A DNA stretch of 64,000 nt from an uncultured Pelagibacteraceae bacterium. GTDB taxonomy: Bacteria > Pseudomonadota > Alphaproteobacteria > Pelagibacterales > Pelagibacteraceae. The notes under the pieces are model-generated. The model worked only from the letters and a program-made list of their open reading frames with translations. It had not been told where the DNA came from and did no database searches. Location: assembly GCA_902551455.1 (NCBI GenBank), contig CACDDC010000004.1, positions 1-64,000 of the forward strand. Direction: 5' to 3'. The position numbers were made by a program, and so were the translations under genes. Of the stretch, positions 20,851-29,831 are shown one piece after another. The number at the start of each line of letters is the position of its first letter. Within the stretch, counting starts at the first letter, position 1.

Positions 20851-21520
20851 TTTTGAAGGACATATTTTAGTAGTAGACGATGATGAAGGAATAAGAAATT
20901 TAGTCAAACAGTATCTTAACGAAAATAATTTTTTAGTTACAACTGCAAATAATGCTGAGGACGCAGTTCTTAAAGTTAAAGTAATAAAATTTGATTTAAT
21001 TGTACTTGATATTATGATGCCAGGTAAAACTGGTCTAGAATTTACACAAGAAAATAAAAATAAAATAAATACACCAATAATATTACTAACAGCCAAAGGA
21101 GAATCTTCTGAGAGAGTAACTGGATTAGAAACTGGTGCAGATGATTATTTGCCTAAACCTTTCGAGCCAAAAGAATTAATTTTAAGAATAAAAAATATCT
21201 TGAACAAAACTCAAAGTAAAAACATTAAAAGAGTTATAGTATTTGATAATATAACTATAGATCTAAATAAAAATATAATTTCTAATAAAAATAAAGAATT
21301 TAAAATAAATAATACTGAAAAAGTTATACTTGAAAGAATGATTAGTTCACCAGGAAAAACTTTCTCGAGAGATGAGATTGGAGAAGTAATAAACTTAGAT
21401 AAAGAGAGATCAATAGACGTAATTATAACGAGGCTAAGAAAAAAAATTGAGTTAGACCCTAAAAATCCCAAGTATCTTCAAACTATAAGAGGAGAAGGAT
21501 ATGTTCTTTGGATTGAATAG
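20843..21520 (+). CDS. OmpR/PhoB-type response regulator (PetR-like)
   Basis: A 225-aa protein with an N-terminal receiver domain (acidic pocket VDDDEG near 11-15, phosphoacceptor D56 in LIVLDIMMPG, LLTAKGE, and the lysine of LPKPFEP) and a C-terminal winged helix (DEIGEVINLDKERSIDVIITRLRKKI; ending RGEGYVLW). It overlaps the MarR gene by 8 bp and the kinase by 20 bp, so the three are translated together and the kinase is its likely partner. Confidence 0.92.
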   Translation: MNNFEGHILVVDDDEGIRNLVKQYLNENNFLVTTANNAEDAVLKVKVIKFDLIVLDIMMPGKTGLEFTQENKNKINTPIILLTAKGESSERVTGLETGADDYLPKPFEPKELILRIKNILNKTQSKNIKRVIVFDNITIDLNKNIISNKNKEFKINNTEKVILERMISSPGKTFSRDEIGEVINLDKERSIDVIITRLRKKIELDPKNPKYLQTIRGEGYVLWIE

Positions 21521-22814
21521 ATTTATAAAAAATTTATTACCAAAGCAATTATTTTACAGAGGATTGTTAATTGTTGCTACTCCAATAATTATTATACAAA
21601 TTACTATATCAATAGTCTTTCTAGATAGTTTATGGATTAAGACGACTAAGGGAATGACAAGGGCTTTGGTAGCAGAGATCAAAACATTTATTGATGCTTA
21701 CGAAAATGATGAAACTAACAAAGAGTTTGTAATTGTACTTTTCAAAGAACATTTGAGATTTAATATAAAATATGTTGAAAATAAAAAATTACCAGAGAAA
21801 TTGGAAGAAAGATGGTATAGTCCTATAGATAGATCATTAAGACGCGAATTGAAATCAAAAGGTTTGGTATACTGGTATGACTCAACTTCATACAAATATC
21901 TTGTCGACCTTAAAATAGAATATCAAAAAGGATATTTTCAATTTTTTATTCCTAGAGATAGGCTGACAAGTACATCAGCAAGAATTTTTGCACTTTGGAT
22001 TACATTGCCAGCTTTTTTAATGATTGCAATTGCACTAATTTTTTTAAAAAACCAAACAAGACCTATAATTAAGCTTGCTAAAGCATCAGAAAAATTTGGG
22101 CGAGGTGAAGATATTGGAGAATTTGTGCCTTCGGGTGCAATTGAAATTCGAAAGGCCGGATTTGAATTCGATAGAATGAGAAAAAGGATCATTAGACACT
22201 TAAATCAAAGATCTGAAATGCTTTCAGGAATAAGTCATGACTTAAGGACTCCACTTACAAGAATAAAATTGCAGTTAGCTTTAATTGGAGACAAAGAAAT
22301 TTCAAAAAAACTTTCAGAAGATATTGATGAAATGGAAAAAATGCTAAATGAGTATTTACAATTTTCAAGTTCATCTTCAACTGAAAAAAATGAATTATTT
22401 GATTTATCAAACTTAATTATTAAAATTGTATCCAAATATGAAAACTCAAATATCAAAATTGAACAAAACGAAAAAATTTTTTTCAATGGCAGAAAAAACT
22501 TAATTCAAAGGTGTTTAGATAATCTAATAAGTAATGCAATTAAATATGCGGAAATTATTAATATTAAGCAAGAAAAGCTTAAAAAATATATTTTTATTAC
22601 TATTGATGATAATGGTCCCGGTATTCCAGAAAAAGAGTATGAAAATGTTTTTAAACCATTTTATAAAATAGATAAAAGCAGAAGCGAAACAAAATCAAGC
22701 GTAGGTTTAGGTTTATCAATTTCTTCAGATATAGTTAGGTCTCACGGTGGAAATATAGAACTTGGAAAATCTAAGCTGGGTGGATTAAGAATTAAGATTT
22801 CTTTCCCAATTTAG
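21501..22814 (+). CDS. Membrane sensor histidine kinase (EnvZ-like)
   Basis: A 437-aa protein: a TM helix near residues 18-38, a periplasmic region of about 115 residues, a second TM near 155-175, a HAMP linker, the H-box GISHDLRTPLTR with the phosphorylated His near 245, and an ATPase domain with N box (NLISNAIKYAE), DDNGPGIP and GLGLSISSDI. The architecture matches EnvZ-type kinases. The signal sensed is unknown. The 3' end overlaps the convergent ubiK by 23 bp. Confidence 0.92.
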   Translation: MFFGLNRFIKNLLPKQLFYRGLLIVATPIIIIQITISIVFLDSLWIKTTKGMTRALVAEIKTFIDAYENDETNKEFVIVLFKEHLRFNIKYVENKKLPEKLEERWYSPIDRSLRRELKSKGLVYWYDSTSYKYLVDLKIEYQKGYFQFFIPRDRLTSTSARIFALWITLPAFLMIAIALIFLKNQTRPIIKLAKASEKFGRGEDIGEFVPSGAIEIRKAGFEFDRMRKRIIRHLNQRSEMLSGISHDLRTPLTRIKLQLALIGDKEISKKLSEDIDEMEKMLNEYLQFSSSSSTEKNELFDLSNLIIKIVSKYENSNIKIEQNEKIFFNGRKNLIQRCLDNLISNAIKYAEIINIKQEKLKKYIFITIDDNGPGIPEKEYENVFKPFYKIDKSRSETKSSVGLGLSISSDIVRSHGGNIELGKSKLGGLRIKISFPI

Positions 22815-23046
22815 TTTTTTTTAATTTTTTATTTTTTTCAAGTTTTTGGATTTTTTTTTCAAGTATCTCTACTCTCTTTATTAAAATATCTGTTTCTTCC
22901 TTACCAGTTAATTTCATTTTAAATATTATTTCATCTCTCTTTGAACGTAGGATGTTTAAAATTTCATTGCTAAGATCATTATAAGATATCAAACCTTGTT
23001 CAAATAATTTAGCCAATTTATCAAATATAAACTTTGATTTTCTCAT
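22792..23046 (-). CDS. ubiK: UbiK-like accessory factor (BMFP/YqiC family)
   Basis: An 84-aa protein with an amphipathic N-terminal half (FIFDKLAKLFEQGL) and a C-terminal coiled coil (DILIKRVEILEKKIQKLEKN), the layout of membrane-fusogenic YqiC/UbiK proteins. In gammaproteobacteria UbiK assists ubiquinone synthesis; that this homologue does so is inferred. It diverges from lgt over 52 bp and overlaps the convergent kinase gene by 23 bp. Confidence 0.8.
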   Translation of the reverse strand: MRKSKFIFDKLAKLFEQGLISYNDLSNEILNILRSKRDEIIFKMKLTGKEETDILIKRVEILEKKIQKLEKNKKLKKTKLGKKS

Positions 23047-23062
23047 ATATTTAATTTTTAAA

Positions 23063-23087
23063 ATAATATATTTTACGAATATATTAT
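23063..23087. repeat. AT-rich inverted repeat in the ubiK/lgt divergent spacer
   Basis: A 10-bp arm ATAATATATT at 23063-23072 is followed after 5 nt by its exact reverse complement (23078-23087). It contains several -10-like hexamers, so it may simply be the core of back-to-back promoters. A protein-binding role is possible but weakly supported in such AT-rich DNA. Confidence 0.4.
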
Positions 23088-23098
23088 ATTTTTTTAAG

Positions 23099-23878
23099 AT
23101 GTTTATTAATAATTTTGACCCAACAGCATTTCAACTATTTTCTTTGGAAATCAGATGGTATTCATTGGCTTATATATTTGGAATTATTTTTGGGTGGCTA
23201 TATTGCAAAAAAATTTTAATAAATGATAAAAAACTATCTTTATTATTTGATGATTTAATCTCTTATATAATTATAGGCATTATAGTAGGTGGGAGAATAG
23301 GATACGTATTTTTTTATAATTTTAATTATTATTTAGAAAATATATTTGAGATTATAATGATTTGGAAAGGTGGTATGTCTTTTCATGGTGGTGTTATAGG
23401 TGTAATTATTGCCACATATTATTTTAGTTTAAAAAATAAAATTAATATTTTTATATTTTTAGATTTAATTTCTTTATCGGCACCTATAGGAATTTTTTTA
23501 GGCAGAATAAGTAACTTTATAAATTCAGAACTTTATGGGAGAGAAACTAACATTTTTTGGGGAGTTATTTTTGAAAAAAAAGATAATTTGTTAAGACATC
23601 CTTCCCAAATATATGAAGCAGTTTTTGAGGGAGTTATTTTATTTATATTGCTGAATTTATTATATAAAAAATATAAAAATCTTAATGCAGGAATCATATC
23701 TTCTTTATTTTTAATATTTTATTCTTTTTTCAGATTTTTGATTGAATTCACAAGAGAACCAGATGATCAAATAGGTTTCGTTTTTAACAGTTTAACTATG
23801 GGTCAGATGATTAGTGTGATTTTTTTTGTATTTGGAACTATCTTATTTTTTTTTAAAAAAAATGAAATTAATAAATAG
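23099..23878 (+). CDS. lgt: Prolipoprotein diacylglyceryl transferase Lgt
   Basis: Transfers diacylglycerol from phosphatidylglycerol to the lipobox cysteine of prolipoproteins in the inner membrane. Family motifs are WYSLAYIFG near residue 20, IVGGRIGYVFFYN, GGMSFHGGVIG near 97-107, and the Lgt signature GRISNFINSELYG near 137-149. There are seven or so hydrophobic segments in 259 aa. The 3' end overlaps the methyltransferase gene by 17 bp. Confidence 0.96.
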   Translation: MFINNFDPTAFQLFSLEIRWYSLAYIFGIIFGWLYCKKILINDKKLSLLFDDLISYIIIGIIVGGRIGYVFFYNFNYYLENIFEIIMIWKGGMSFHGGVIGVIIATYYFSLKNKINIFIFLDLISLSAPIGIFLGRISNFINSELYGRETNIFWGVIFEKKDNLLRHPSQIYEAVFEGVILFILLNLLYKKYKNLNAGIISSLFLIFYSFFRFLIEFTREPDDQIGFVFNSLTMGQMISVIFFVFGTILFFFKKNEINK

Positions 23879-24908
23879 AAATTATATATCACTTGATAAA
23901 TTTATTAATAAAGCACTCTATCAAGAGGATTTTGGTTTATACATGAAAAAAAATCCAATAGGAAAGTATGGTGATTTTATAACAGCACCAAATATTTCAA
24001 TACTTTTTTCAGAGATGATAGCTATTTGGATAATTTCATTTTGGGAAAAATTAAATTTTCCAAAAAAAATTAATATAATTGAATTAGGGGCAGGTAATGG
24101 AGAAATGATTTATCAAATGGCTTCGTCATTTAAAAATTTTAACAAATTTGATAAATCCTACAATTTATTTATATTTGAAAAAAGTCCATTATTAAAAAAA
24201 ATACAAAAAAACAAACTTAAAGATCTTAATATAAGATGGATAGATAGTTTAGATTATAAGTTTGAAGGTCCAAAAATTTTTTTAGCAAATGAGTTTTTCG
24301 ACTCTTTACCTATCAAACAATATTTAAAAAAAAATGGAGTATGGTTTGAACGATATGTTGATATATCAAAAAAAAATGAGTTAAAATTTAAAGAAATCAA
24401 ATTAAATATGAAAAAAATGGAAAAAAAAATTGGATTTAGAATTGCAAAAAATCAAAATTTTATTGAGTATTCCCCTTTAAGTTTTGCATATCTAAAAAAG
24501 ATTTCAAAACAAATTAAAAATGAAAACGGAGGTTTGTTAATTATAGATTATGGTTATTTAAATTATAAAATGATTGATACTTTGCAATGTATAAAAAAAC
24601 ATAAGGAAATTAATATTTTTAAAGATTTTGGTGAGGCAGATATTACTTACAATATAAACTTTAGGCTTATAGAAAAAATGATAAATAAACTCAAATTAAA
24701 ATCTCAGGGTATAACTACGCAAAGTGAATTCTTGACTAAACTTGGAATAAAAGAAAGAGCTGAAATAATATGTAAAAATTTGTCTTTCTCAAGAAAAACT
24801 GATGTCTATTATAGATTAAAAAGATTAATAGATAAAAAAGAAATGGGAGATTTATTCAAGGTTATGTTAATAACAAATAAGAAAATAAATTTTAGAATAG
24901 GTTTTTAA
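23862..24908 (+). CDS. SAM-dependent methyltransferase of the NDUFAF7/MidA family
   Basis: A 348-aa class I methyltransferase; the mitochondrial homologue NDUFAF7 methylates an arginine of a complex I subunit, and the bacterial target is unproven. Signatures are the N-terminal QEDFGLYM...GKYGDFITAPNIS, the SAM-binding IIELGAGNGEM near residue 70, NEFFDSLPIKQY, and LLIIDYGY. I use ATG 23862, inside the lgt 3' end, because an upstream TTG adds a non-conserved leader. In alphaproteobacteria lgt, this gene and pgeF commonly run together, as here. Confidence 0.88.
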   Translation: MKLINRNYISLDKFINKALYQEDFGLYMKKNPIGKYGDFITAPNISILFSEMIAIWIISFWEKLNFPKKINIIELGAGNGEMIYQMASSFKNFNKFDKSYNLFIFEKSPLLKKIQKNKLKDLNIRWIDSLDYKFEGPKIFLANEFFDSLPIKQYLKKNGVWFERYVDISKKNELKFKEIKLNMKKMEKKIGFRIAKNQNFIEYSPLSFAYLKKISKQIKNENGGLLIIDYGYLNYKMIDTLQCIKKHKEINIFKDFGEADITYNINFRLIEKMINKLKLKSQGITTQSEFLTKLGIKERAEIICKNLSFSRKTDVYYRLKRLIDKKEMGDLFKVMLITNKKINFRIGF

Positions 24909-24909
24909 T

Positions 24910-25662
24910 CTGATCAAATCAAAACTATTAAACAAGTATAAGAATATAAAAATTGTTTTTTTTAATAGGATGGGTGGAAAATCCTCAGGAATCTATAAAA
25001 GCTTAAATTGTGGTCTGGGATCTTTAGATAATAAAAAAAATGTTAGTGAAAATTTGAATATTGTATCAAGAAGAATTGGCTGTAAACAAAATAGCTTAAT
25101 TCTATTAAATCAAATTCATAGTAATAAAGTTTTCTTTATTAACAAAAAAAGGAAAAAAAAAATTGTAGGAGATGGAGTAGTTACTGCTAAAAAGGGACTT
25201 GGTTTAGCTATATTGTCTGCAGATTGCGCTCCGGTTATGTTTTATGATCCTAAAAATGAATTAATTGGAGCTGCACATATTGGCTGGAAAGGTGCATATA
25301 AACGAATTGTCAAAAAAATGACAAAATATTTTGTTAAAAATGGTTCATACATAAAAAATCTAAAAGTAGTAATTGGGCCAAGTATTTCAAAATCAAATTA
25401 TGAAGTAAAAATGGATTTTAAAAAAAAATTTCTTAAAAGGAGTCGAAAAAATAAAATTTATTTTTTAAACAAAAAAGACAAAATATTCTTTAGTTTAAAG
25501 GATTTTATTAAAGGTGAATTAATTAATCTTGGTATTAAAAATATAGAGATTATTAATAAAGATACCTATAATCCACATAATAATTTTTTTAGTGCAAGAA
25601 GATCTTTAAAAAAAAATTATATGGATTATGGTAGAAATATATCAGTAATTATGATTAAATAG
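24910..25662 (+). CDS. pgeF: PgeF/YfiH-family purine nucleoside phosphorylase (laccase-domain protein)
   Basis: Multi-copper-polyphenol-oxidase-like family (YfiH, YlmD), now known to act on purine nucleosides or edit peptidoglycan precursors. Zinc-site residues are visible: QIHSNKV, LSADCAPVM and AAHIGWKG. The only nearby ATG (24970) would remove the conserved strand VFFNR before MGGKSSG. The open frame continues back to a CTG at 24910, one base after the previous stop, so I place the start there. Start choice is uncertain; the gene itself is not. Confidence 0.85.
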   Translation: MIKSKLLNKYKNIKIVFFNRMGGKSSGIYKSLNCGLGSLDNKKNVSENLNIVSRRIGCKQNSLILLNQIHSNKVFFINKKRKKKIVGDGVVTAKKGLGLAILSADCAPVMFYDPKNELIGAAHIGWKGAYKRIVKKMTKYFVKNGSYIKNLKVVIGPSISKSNYEVKMDFKKKFLKRSRKNKIYFLNKKDKIFFSLKDFIKGELINLGIKNIEIINKDTYNPHNNFFSARRSLKKNYMDYGRNISVIMIK

Positions 25663-25675
25663 GATTTCATCTAAA

Positions 25676-26608
25676 ATGAAACTTCTTACAGGAAACAGCA
25701 ATAAAAATCTTAGTCAAAAAATATCTAAATATTTGAAAACAAAGCTAGTTCACTCTAGTATTAAAAAATTTGCAGATGGGGAAATTTATATTGAAATAAA
25801 TGAAAATATAAGAGGAAATAGCATATTTCTAATTCAATCAGTTAGCTCTCCTGCCAACGATAATCTTATGGAACTATTGCTTTGCATTGATGCTCTAAAA
25901 AGATCTTCAGCAAAAAATATTACTGCTGTAATACCCTATTTCGGATATGCAAGACAAGACAGAAAAGTTGCTCCAAGAACATCAATATCTGCAAAACTTG
26001 TTTCAAATCTAATAACAAAAGCTGGAGCAGATAGAATAGTAACGGTTGATTTGCATGCGGGCCAAATTCAAGGTTTTTTTGATATTCCAGTTGATAATCT
26101 TTTTGCAACTCCAATTTTTGCAAGACATATAAAAAAAAAATTAAATAAAAATAATTTAATTTGTGTAGCTCCAGATGTTGGGGGAGTTGAAAGAACAAGA
26201 GCACTCGCAAGAAAACTAGATATTGGAATATCTATAATTGATAAAAGAAGACCTGCTCCAGGAAAATCACAAGTAATGAATGTTATCGGAAATGTTAAAA
26301 ATAAAACATGTATTATAGTTGATGATATAATTGATTCTGGTGGAACAATTGTAAATGCTGCAGATGCTTTAATAAACAGAGGAGCTAAAGAAGTACATGT
26401 ATATATTACACATGGCGTTTTAAGTGGAGGGGCTGTAGAAAAAATAAGGAAATCTAAAATTAAAAATATGGTAGTTACAGATACAATCAATAATTCAGAA
26501 AAGGTAAAAAAGACTAAAAATATAGAGGTATTATCAATATCCAACTTACTTGGTGAAGCAATAAAAAGGATTTCAAATTCTACTTCAGTATCTGATCTTT
26601 TTAAATAG
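25676..26608 (+). CDS. prs: Ribose-phosphate pyrophosphokinase Prs
   Basis: Makes PRPP from ribose 5-phosphate and ATP for nucleotide, His and Trp synthesis. Class I features are MKLLTGNSN, FADGEIYIEI, the ATP loop YFGYARQDRK near residue 84-93, DLHAGQIQGFFD near 127, and the PRPP loop VDDIIDSGGTI near 215. At 310 aa it has the standard length. It is separated from pgeF by 13 bp. Confidence 0.97.
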   Translation: MKLLTGNSNKNLSQKISKYLKTKLVHSSIKKFADGEIYIEINENIRGNSIFLIQSVSSPANDNLMELLLCIDALKRSSAKNITAVIPYFGYARQDRKVAPRTSISAKLVSNLITKAGADRIVTVDLHAGQIQGFFDIPVDNLFATPIFARHIKKKLNKNNLICVAPDVGGVERTRALARKLDIGISIIDKRRPAPGKSQVMNVIGNVKNKTCIIVDDIIDSGGTIVNAADALINRGAKEVHVYITHGVLSGGAVEKIRKSKIKNMVVTDTINNSEKVKKTKNIEVLSISNLLGEAIKRISNSTSVSDLFK

Positions 26609-26650
26609 TACTTGTAAAATTTAGATTCATAAGCTAAAACCCCATGCTTT

Positions 26651-27406
26651 ATGAACTCAATTCAAGCAACAATAAGAAAAATAGATACAAAGAAACAACT
26701 TAACTATTTAAGACAAAATGGCGGCGTACCTGCCGTAATATATGGGGGAAAAGAGCAAAATCAAAATATATCTATTTCTAAAAAAGAAGTAAAGATGTTA
26801 ATTGAAAAAGAAAATTTTTTATCAAATGTTATTTCTTTAAATATTGACGGAAAAGATCACAATGTTTTACCAAGAGATATTTCTTATGATGTTGTAACCG
26901 ATGAACCAATTCATTTAGATTTTTTAAGAATAGTTAAAGGTTCAAAATTAATACTAAATATACCAGTCAAATTTATAAATAGTGATAAATCTCCAGGATT
27001 AAAAAGAGGTGGAGTTCTTAATATTGTAAGAAGAACTGTAGAATTAAGATGTCCAACTGAAAATATTCCAAATGAATTAGTAGTTGATTTAGAAAATTTA
27101 GATATTGGCTCAAGTATTAAAATTTCATCTATAAAGTTGCCAGAAAATGCGAATCCCACAATTCAAGGTAGAGATTTTGTTATTGCAACAGTTGCAGCTC
27201 CTACAATTATTAAAGAACCTGAAAAACCAGCAGAGGAAACTACTGAAGCTGGAGCTGAAGGAGCAGAAGGGACTGCAGATACTCAAGCAGCAACGGAAGG
27301 TACCCCTGAAAAATCTCCAGATGAGAGTAAAGCCAAAGAAGGAGATAAAAAAGCAAAAGAAGGTGATAAAAAAGATTCAGACAAAACACCTGCTCAGAAG
27401 AAATAA
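26651..27406 (+). CDS. rplY: Ribosomal protein bL25 (RplY/CTC form) with a low-complexity tail
   Basis: Binds 5S rRNA in the large subunit. The N-terminal L25 domain (NGGVPAVIYGG; VLPRDISYDVVTDEPIHLDFLR) is followed by the CTC beta domain to about residue 190. The last 55 or so residues are a charged Ala/Glu/Lys tail absent from short L25 forms. It contains a 7-residue tandem repeat (KAKEGDK twice, encoded at 27329-27370). It precedes pth, the usual bacterial order. Confidence 0.95.
   Translation: MNSIQATIRKIDTKKQLNYLRQNGGVPAVIYGGKEQNQNISISKKEVKMLIEKENFLSNVISLNIDGKDHNVLPRDISYDVVTDEPIHLDFLRIVKGSKLILNIPVKFINSDKSPGLKRGGVLNIVRRTVELRCPTENIPNELVVDLENLDIGSSIKISSIKLPENANPTIQGRDFVIATVAAPTIIKEPEKPAEETTEAGAEGAEGTADTQAATEGTPEKSPDESKAKEGDKKAKEGDKKDSDKTPAQKK
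27329..27370 (+). repeat. 21-bp tandem repeat in the rplY tail
   Basis: Two copies with a 21-nt period, each starting AAAGC and containing AAAGAAGG, differ at two positions and encode KAKEGDK twice. The repeat could vary in copy number by slippage and so change the tail length of bL25. Confidence 0.65.
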
Positions 27407-27443
27407 ATTAATAAGTGAAAATTTTCATATTTAAAAGTATTTT

Positions 27444-28004
27444 ATGATCCTATTAGTAGGCCTAGGCAACCCAACACCAGATAGCAAAGATAATAGACAT
27501 AATATAGGATTTAAGATTATCGATGCTATAAATCAAAAATTTTCACTTTCAAAACAAAAACCTAAGTTTAAAGGTTTGCTAACAACAGGCAATATATTAA
27601 ATAAAAAAGTTTATGCAATTAAACCTCTAACTTTTATGAATAATTCAGGGATATGCATTAGAGAACTTATTGAGTATTTTAAAATAGGTGTTGAAGATAT
27701 TATTGTATTTCACGATGACCTAGACATAGATTTTGGGAAAATTAAAGCAAAGTTTGGAGGATCAAGCGCTGGCCACAATGGAATTGCATCAATTGATAAG
27801 TTTGTTGGAAAAGACTATTCAAGAGTTAGAATAGGTATAGGAAAACCAGATTCAAAAATTTCTGCTTCTGATTATGTACTAAATAATTTTAGCGAAGAAG
27901 AAAAACAACAATTGGATAAAATTACTGATAATATTATTAGTTCAATATCTATTCTAATTGATAAAAAACTAGAATTATTTTCAAGCACTGTAAATAATAA
28001 GTAA
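27444..28004 (+). CDS. pth: Peptidyl-tRNA hydrolase Pth
   Basis: Recycles tRNA from dropped-off peptidyl-tRNA. Family features are LLVGLGNPTPDSKDNRHNIGF, with the catalytic His near residue 20, PLTFMNNSG, FHDDLDIDFGKIKAKFGGSSAGHNG near residues 92-116, and RVRIGIGKP. 186 aa is normal. The ychF ATG follows its TAA with no gap. Confidence 0.96.
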   Translation: MILLVGLGNPTPDSKDNRHNIGFKIIDAINQKFSLSKQKPKFKGLLTTGNILNKKVYAIKPLTFMNNSGICIRELIEYFKIGVEDIIVFHDDLDIDFGKIKAKFGGSSAGHNGIASIDKFVGKDYSRVRIGIGKPDSKISASDYVLNNFSEEEKQQLDKITDNIISSISILIDKKLELFSSTVNNK

Positions 28005-29078
28005 ATGGGTTTTAAATGTGGTATAGTTGGTTTGCCTAATGTTGGCAAATCAACACTATTCAATGCATTGACTAACTCCAATAAAGCACAAGCAGAAAAT
28101 TTTCCTTTTTGTACTATAGACCCAAACTTAGGAGTTGTTCCAGTTCCAGATATAAGATTGGATAATCTTGCTAAAATTTCAGAATCAAAAAAGAAAATTA
28201 ATACTACAATGTCTTTTGTTGATATTGCAGGTTTGGTTAAAGGGGCTTCAAAAGGAGAAGGTCTGGGTAATAAATTTTTATCACATATAAGAGAGGTGGA
28301 TGCAATAGTTCATATGATAAGATGTTTTGACTCTCAAGATATTCAAAATGTAAACACAAATGTTGATCCTATTAGAGATTTAGAAATTATTGAGACTGAA
28401 ATGAAGTTGTCTGATTTAGAATCTATTGAAAAGAGACTTGATAAAAAAAATAAAAAAAAAATTGAAGAAGAGCAAATAAAAATTTTAGAAATGGCTTCAA
28501 ATTATATAAATAAAGATACAAATCTAGAAAAATTAAAGGAAAATTTCGAAATGAAAGATCTTAATCAATCAGGACTTCTTTCGATAAAACCAAAACTTTA
28601 TGTATGTAATATAGATGAAAAAAGTATTGGAAATGGCAATAAATATTCAGATTCATTTATAAAAATTTATGGAGAAAGTAATACAATTATTATTTCTGCA
28701 GACACTGAAAATCAAATTAATCAACTTGATTTAGAAGAAAAAAAAAAATACATGAAAATGATAGGTTTGGAAGATACAGGTTTAAATACCCTTATAAAAA
28801 AAGGGTACGAGCTATTAAATCTAGAAACTTTTTTTACATCTGGTCCAGAAGAAACAAGAGCATGGACAATTACAAAAAACTGTCCCGCACCTAAAGCTGC
28901 AGGGATAATTCACACAGATTTCGAAAAAGGTTTCATTAGAGCTGAAACTGTAAGCTACGATGATTTTGTTAAAAATAATGGATGGATAAATTCAAAAGCT
29001 ACAGGTAAAATGAGATTGGAAGGAAAAGAATATTTAGTCAAAGATGGAGATATATTAAACTTCCGTTTCAATACGTGA
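28005..29078 (+). CDS. ychF: Redox-regulated ATPase YchF (Obg family)
   Basis: A ribosome-associated P-loop protein that prefers ATP. The G1 motif GLPNVGKSTLFNAL lies near residues 8-21, DIAGLVKGASKGEGLGN near 65-81, and a C-terminal TGS domain ends the protein (FFTSGPEETRAWTI ... [11 protein letters not shown]). 357 aa is close to the usual 363. The 3' end overlaps petC antiparallel by 24 bp, so both proteins' last codons are encoded by the same bases. Confidence 0.95.
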   Translation: MGFKCGIVGLPNVGKSTLFNALTNSNKAQAENFPFCTIDPNLGVVPVPDIRLDNLAKISESKKKINTTMSFVDIAGLVKGASKGEGLGNKFLSHIREVDAIVHMIRCFDSQDIQNVNTNVDPIRDLEIIETEMKLSDLESIEKRLDKKNKKKIEEEQIKILEMASNYINKDTNLEKLKENFEMKDLNQSGLLSIKPKLYVCNIDEKSIGNGNKYSDSFIKIYGESNTIIISADTENQINQLDLEEKKKYMKMIGLEDTGLNTLIKKGYELLNLETFFTSGPEETRAWTITKNCPAPKAAGIIHTDFEKGFIRAETVSYDDFVKNNGWINSKATGKMRLEGKEYLVKDGDILNFRFNT

Positions 29079-29831
29079 CCATAATTTTTTCATGCTAAAA
29101 TAAACCAATAAAGTAATGATTATTAAATAAACTATTGCCCTAAAACCCATTTTATGTCTTGCTTCTAAATGAGGTTCGGCAGCCCATGCAAGAAATGTTA
29201 CAACATCTTTTGCCATTTGATCTTCTGTTGCAGATGTGCCATCAGAATACTCAACTAAATCGTCCATAAGCGGTTTGGACATTTTTATTTTATTTCCAGG
29301 CATGTATGTATTATAATAAACTCCATCGTCTAGTTCATACCCCGAAGGTGCTTCATCATAACCCATAAGCACTGAATAAATATAATCTGCACCACCTTTT
29401 CTAGCTTTAACCAATACAGACATATCAGGAGGATATGCTCCACCATTTGCAGCTGTAGCGGCTTGTTTATTGGGATAAGGACTTACAAATTTATCAGAAG
29501 GTCTAGCTGGTCTTTCAAACATCTCTCCATCGTTATTTGGTCCATCTAAAAGAATAAATTGTGATGCCATTATCTTTACCTGTTCTTCGGAAAATTCAGG
29601 TCCACCTTTTTCAGATAAGTTTCTATATGATAAATAAGTTAATGAATGACACGCGGCACATACTTCTGTATAAACTTGATATCCTCTTTGCAAAGAAGAT
29701 CTATCAAATTTTCCAAAAAATCCTTTAAAACTCCAACCTGGTTTTAAAAGATCTTTAGTTTGCTCAGCAGAATATAAGTTAGTATTGAAAAATAAAAATA
29801 ATATACTGGAAATTTTTAGTAGTTTTTTCAT
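29055..29831 (-). CDS. petC: Cytochrome c1 (PetC) of the bc1 complex
   Basis: Heme-bearing electron carrier from the Rieske protein to soluble cytochrome c. It has an N-terminal signal sequence (residues 1-21), heme site CAACH near residue 37, an axial Met in [13 protein letters not shown] near 170-184, and a C-terminal TM anchor ([14 protein letters not shown]). It is 258 aa and is last in petABC. Its start overlaps petB by four bases (ATGA) and its end overlaps ychF by 24 bp. Confidence 0.96.
   Translation of the reverse strand: MKKLLKISSILFLFFNTNLYSAEQTKDLLKPGWSFKGFFGKFDRSSLQRGYQVYTEVCAACHSLTYLSYRNLSEKGGPEFSEEQVKIMASQFILLDGPNNDGEMFERPARPSDKFVSPYPNKQAATAANGGAYPPDMSVLVKARKGGADYIYSVLMGYDEAPSGYELDDGVYYNTYMPGNKIKMSKPLMDDLVEYSDGTSATEDQMAKDVVTFLAWAAEPHLEARHKMGFRAIVYLIIITLLVYFSMKKLWSRIETEV

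Noticed and set aside
27147-27434. A Leu/Gln-rich 95-residue frame overlapping the rplY tail
   Set aside because: It is a shifted reading of the Ala/Glu-rich repeat region. Its composition is an artefact of the repeats and it has no domain or start signal.
29055-29078. ychF or petC extended by a sequencing error to create the overlap
   Set aside because: Both C termini end as expected for their families (TGS domain end of YchF; basic tail after the cytochrome c1 anchor), so the overlap looks real.
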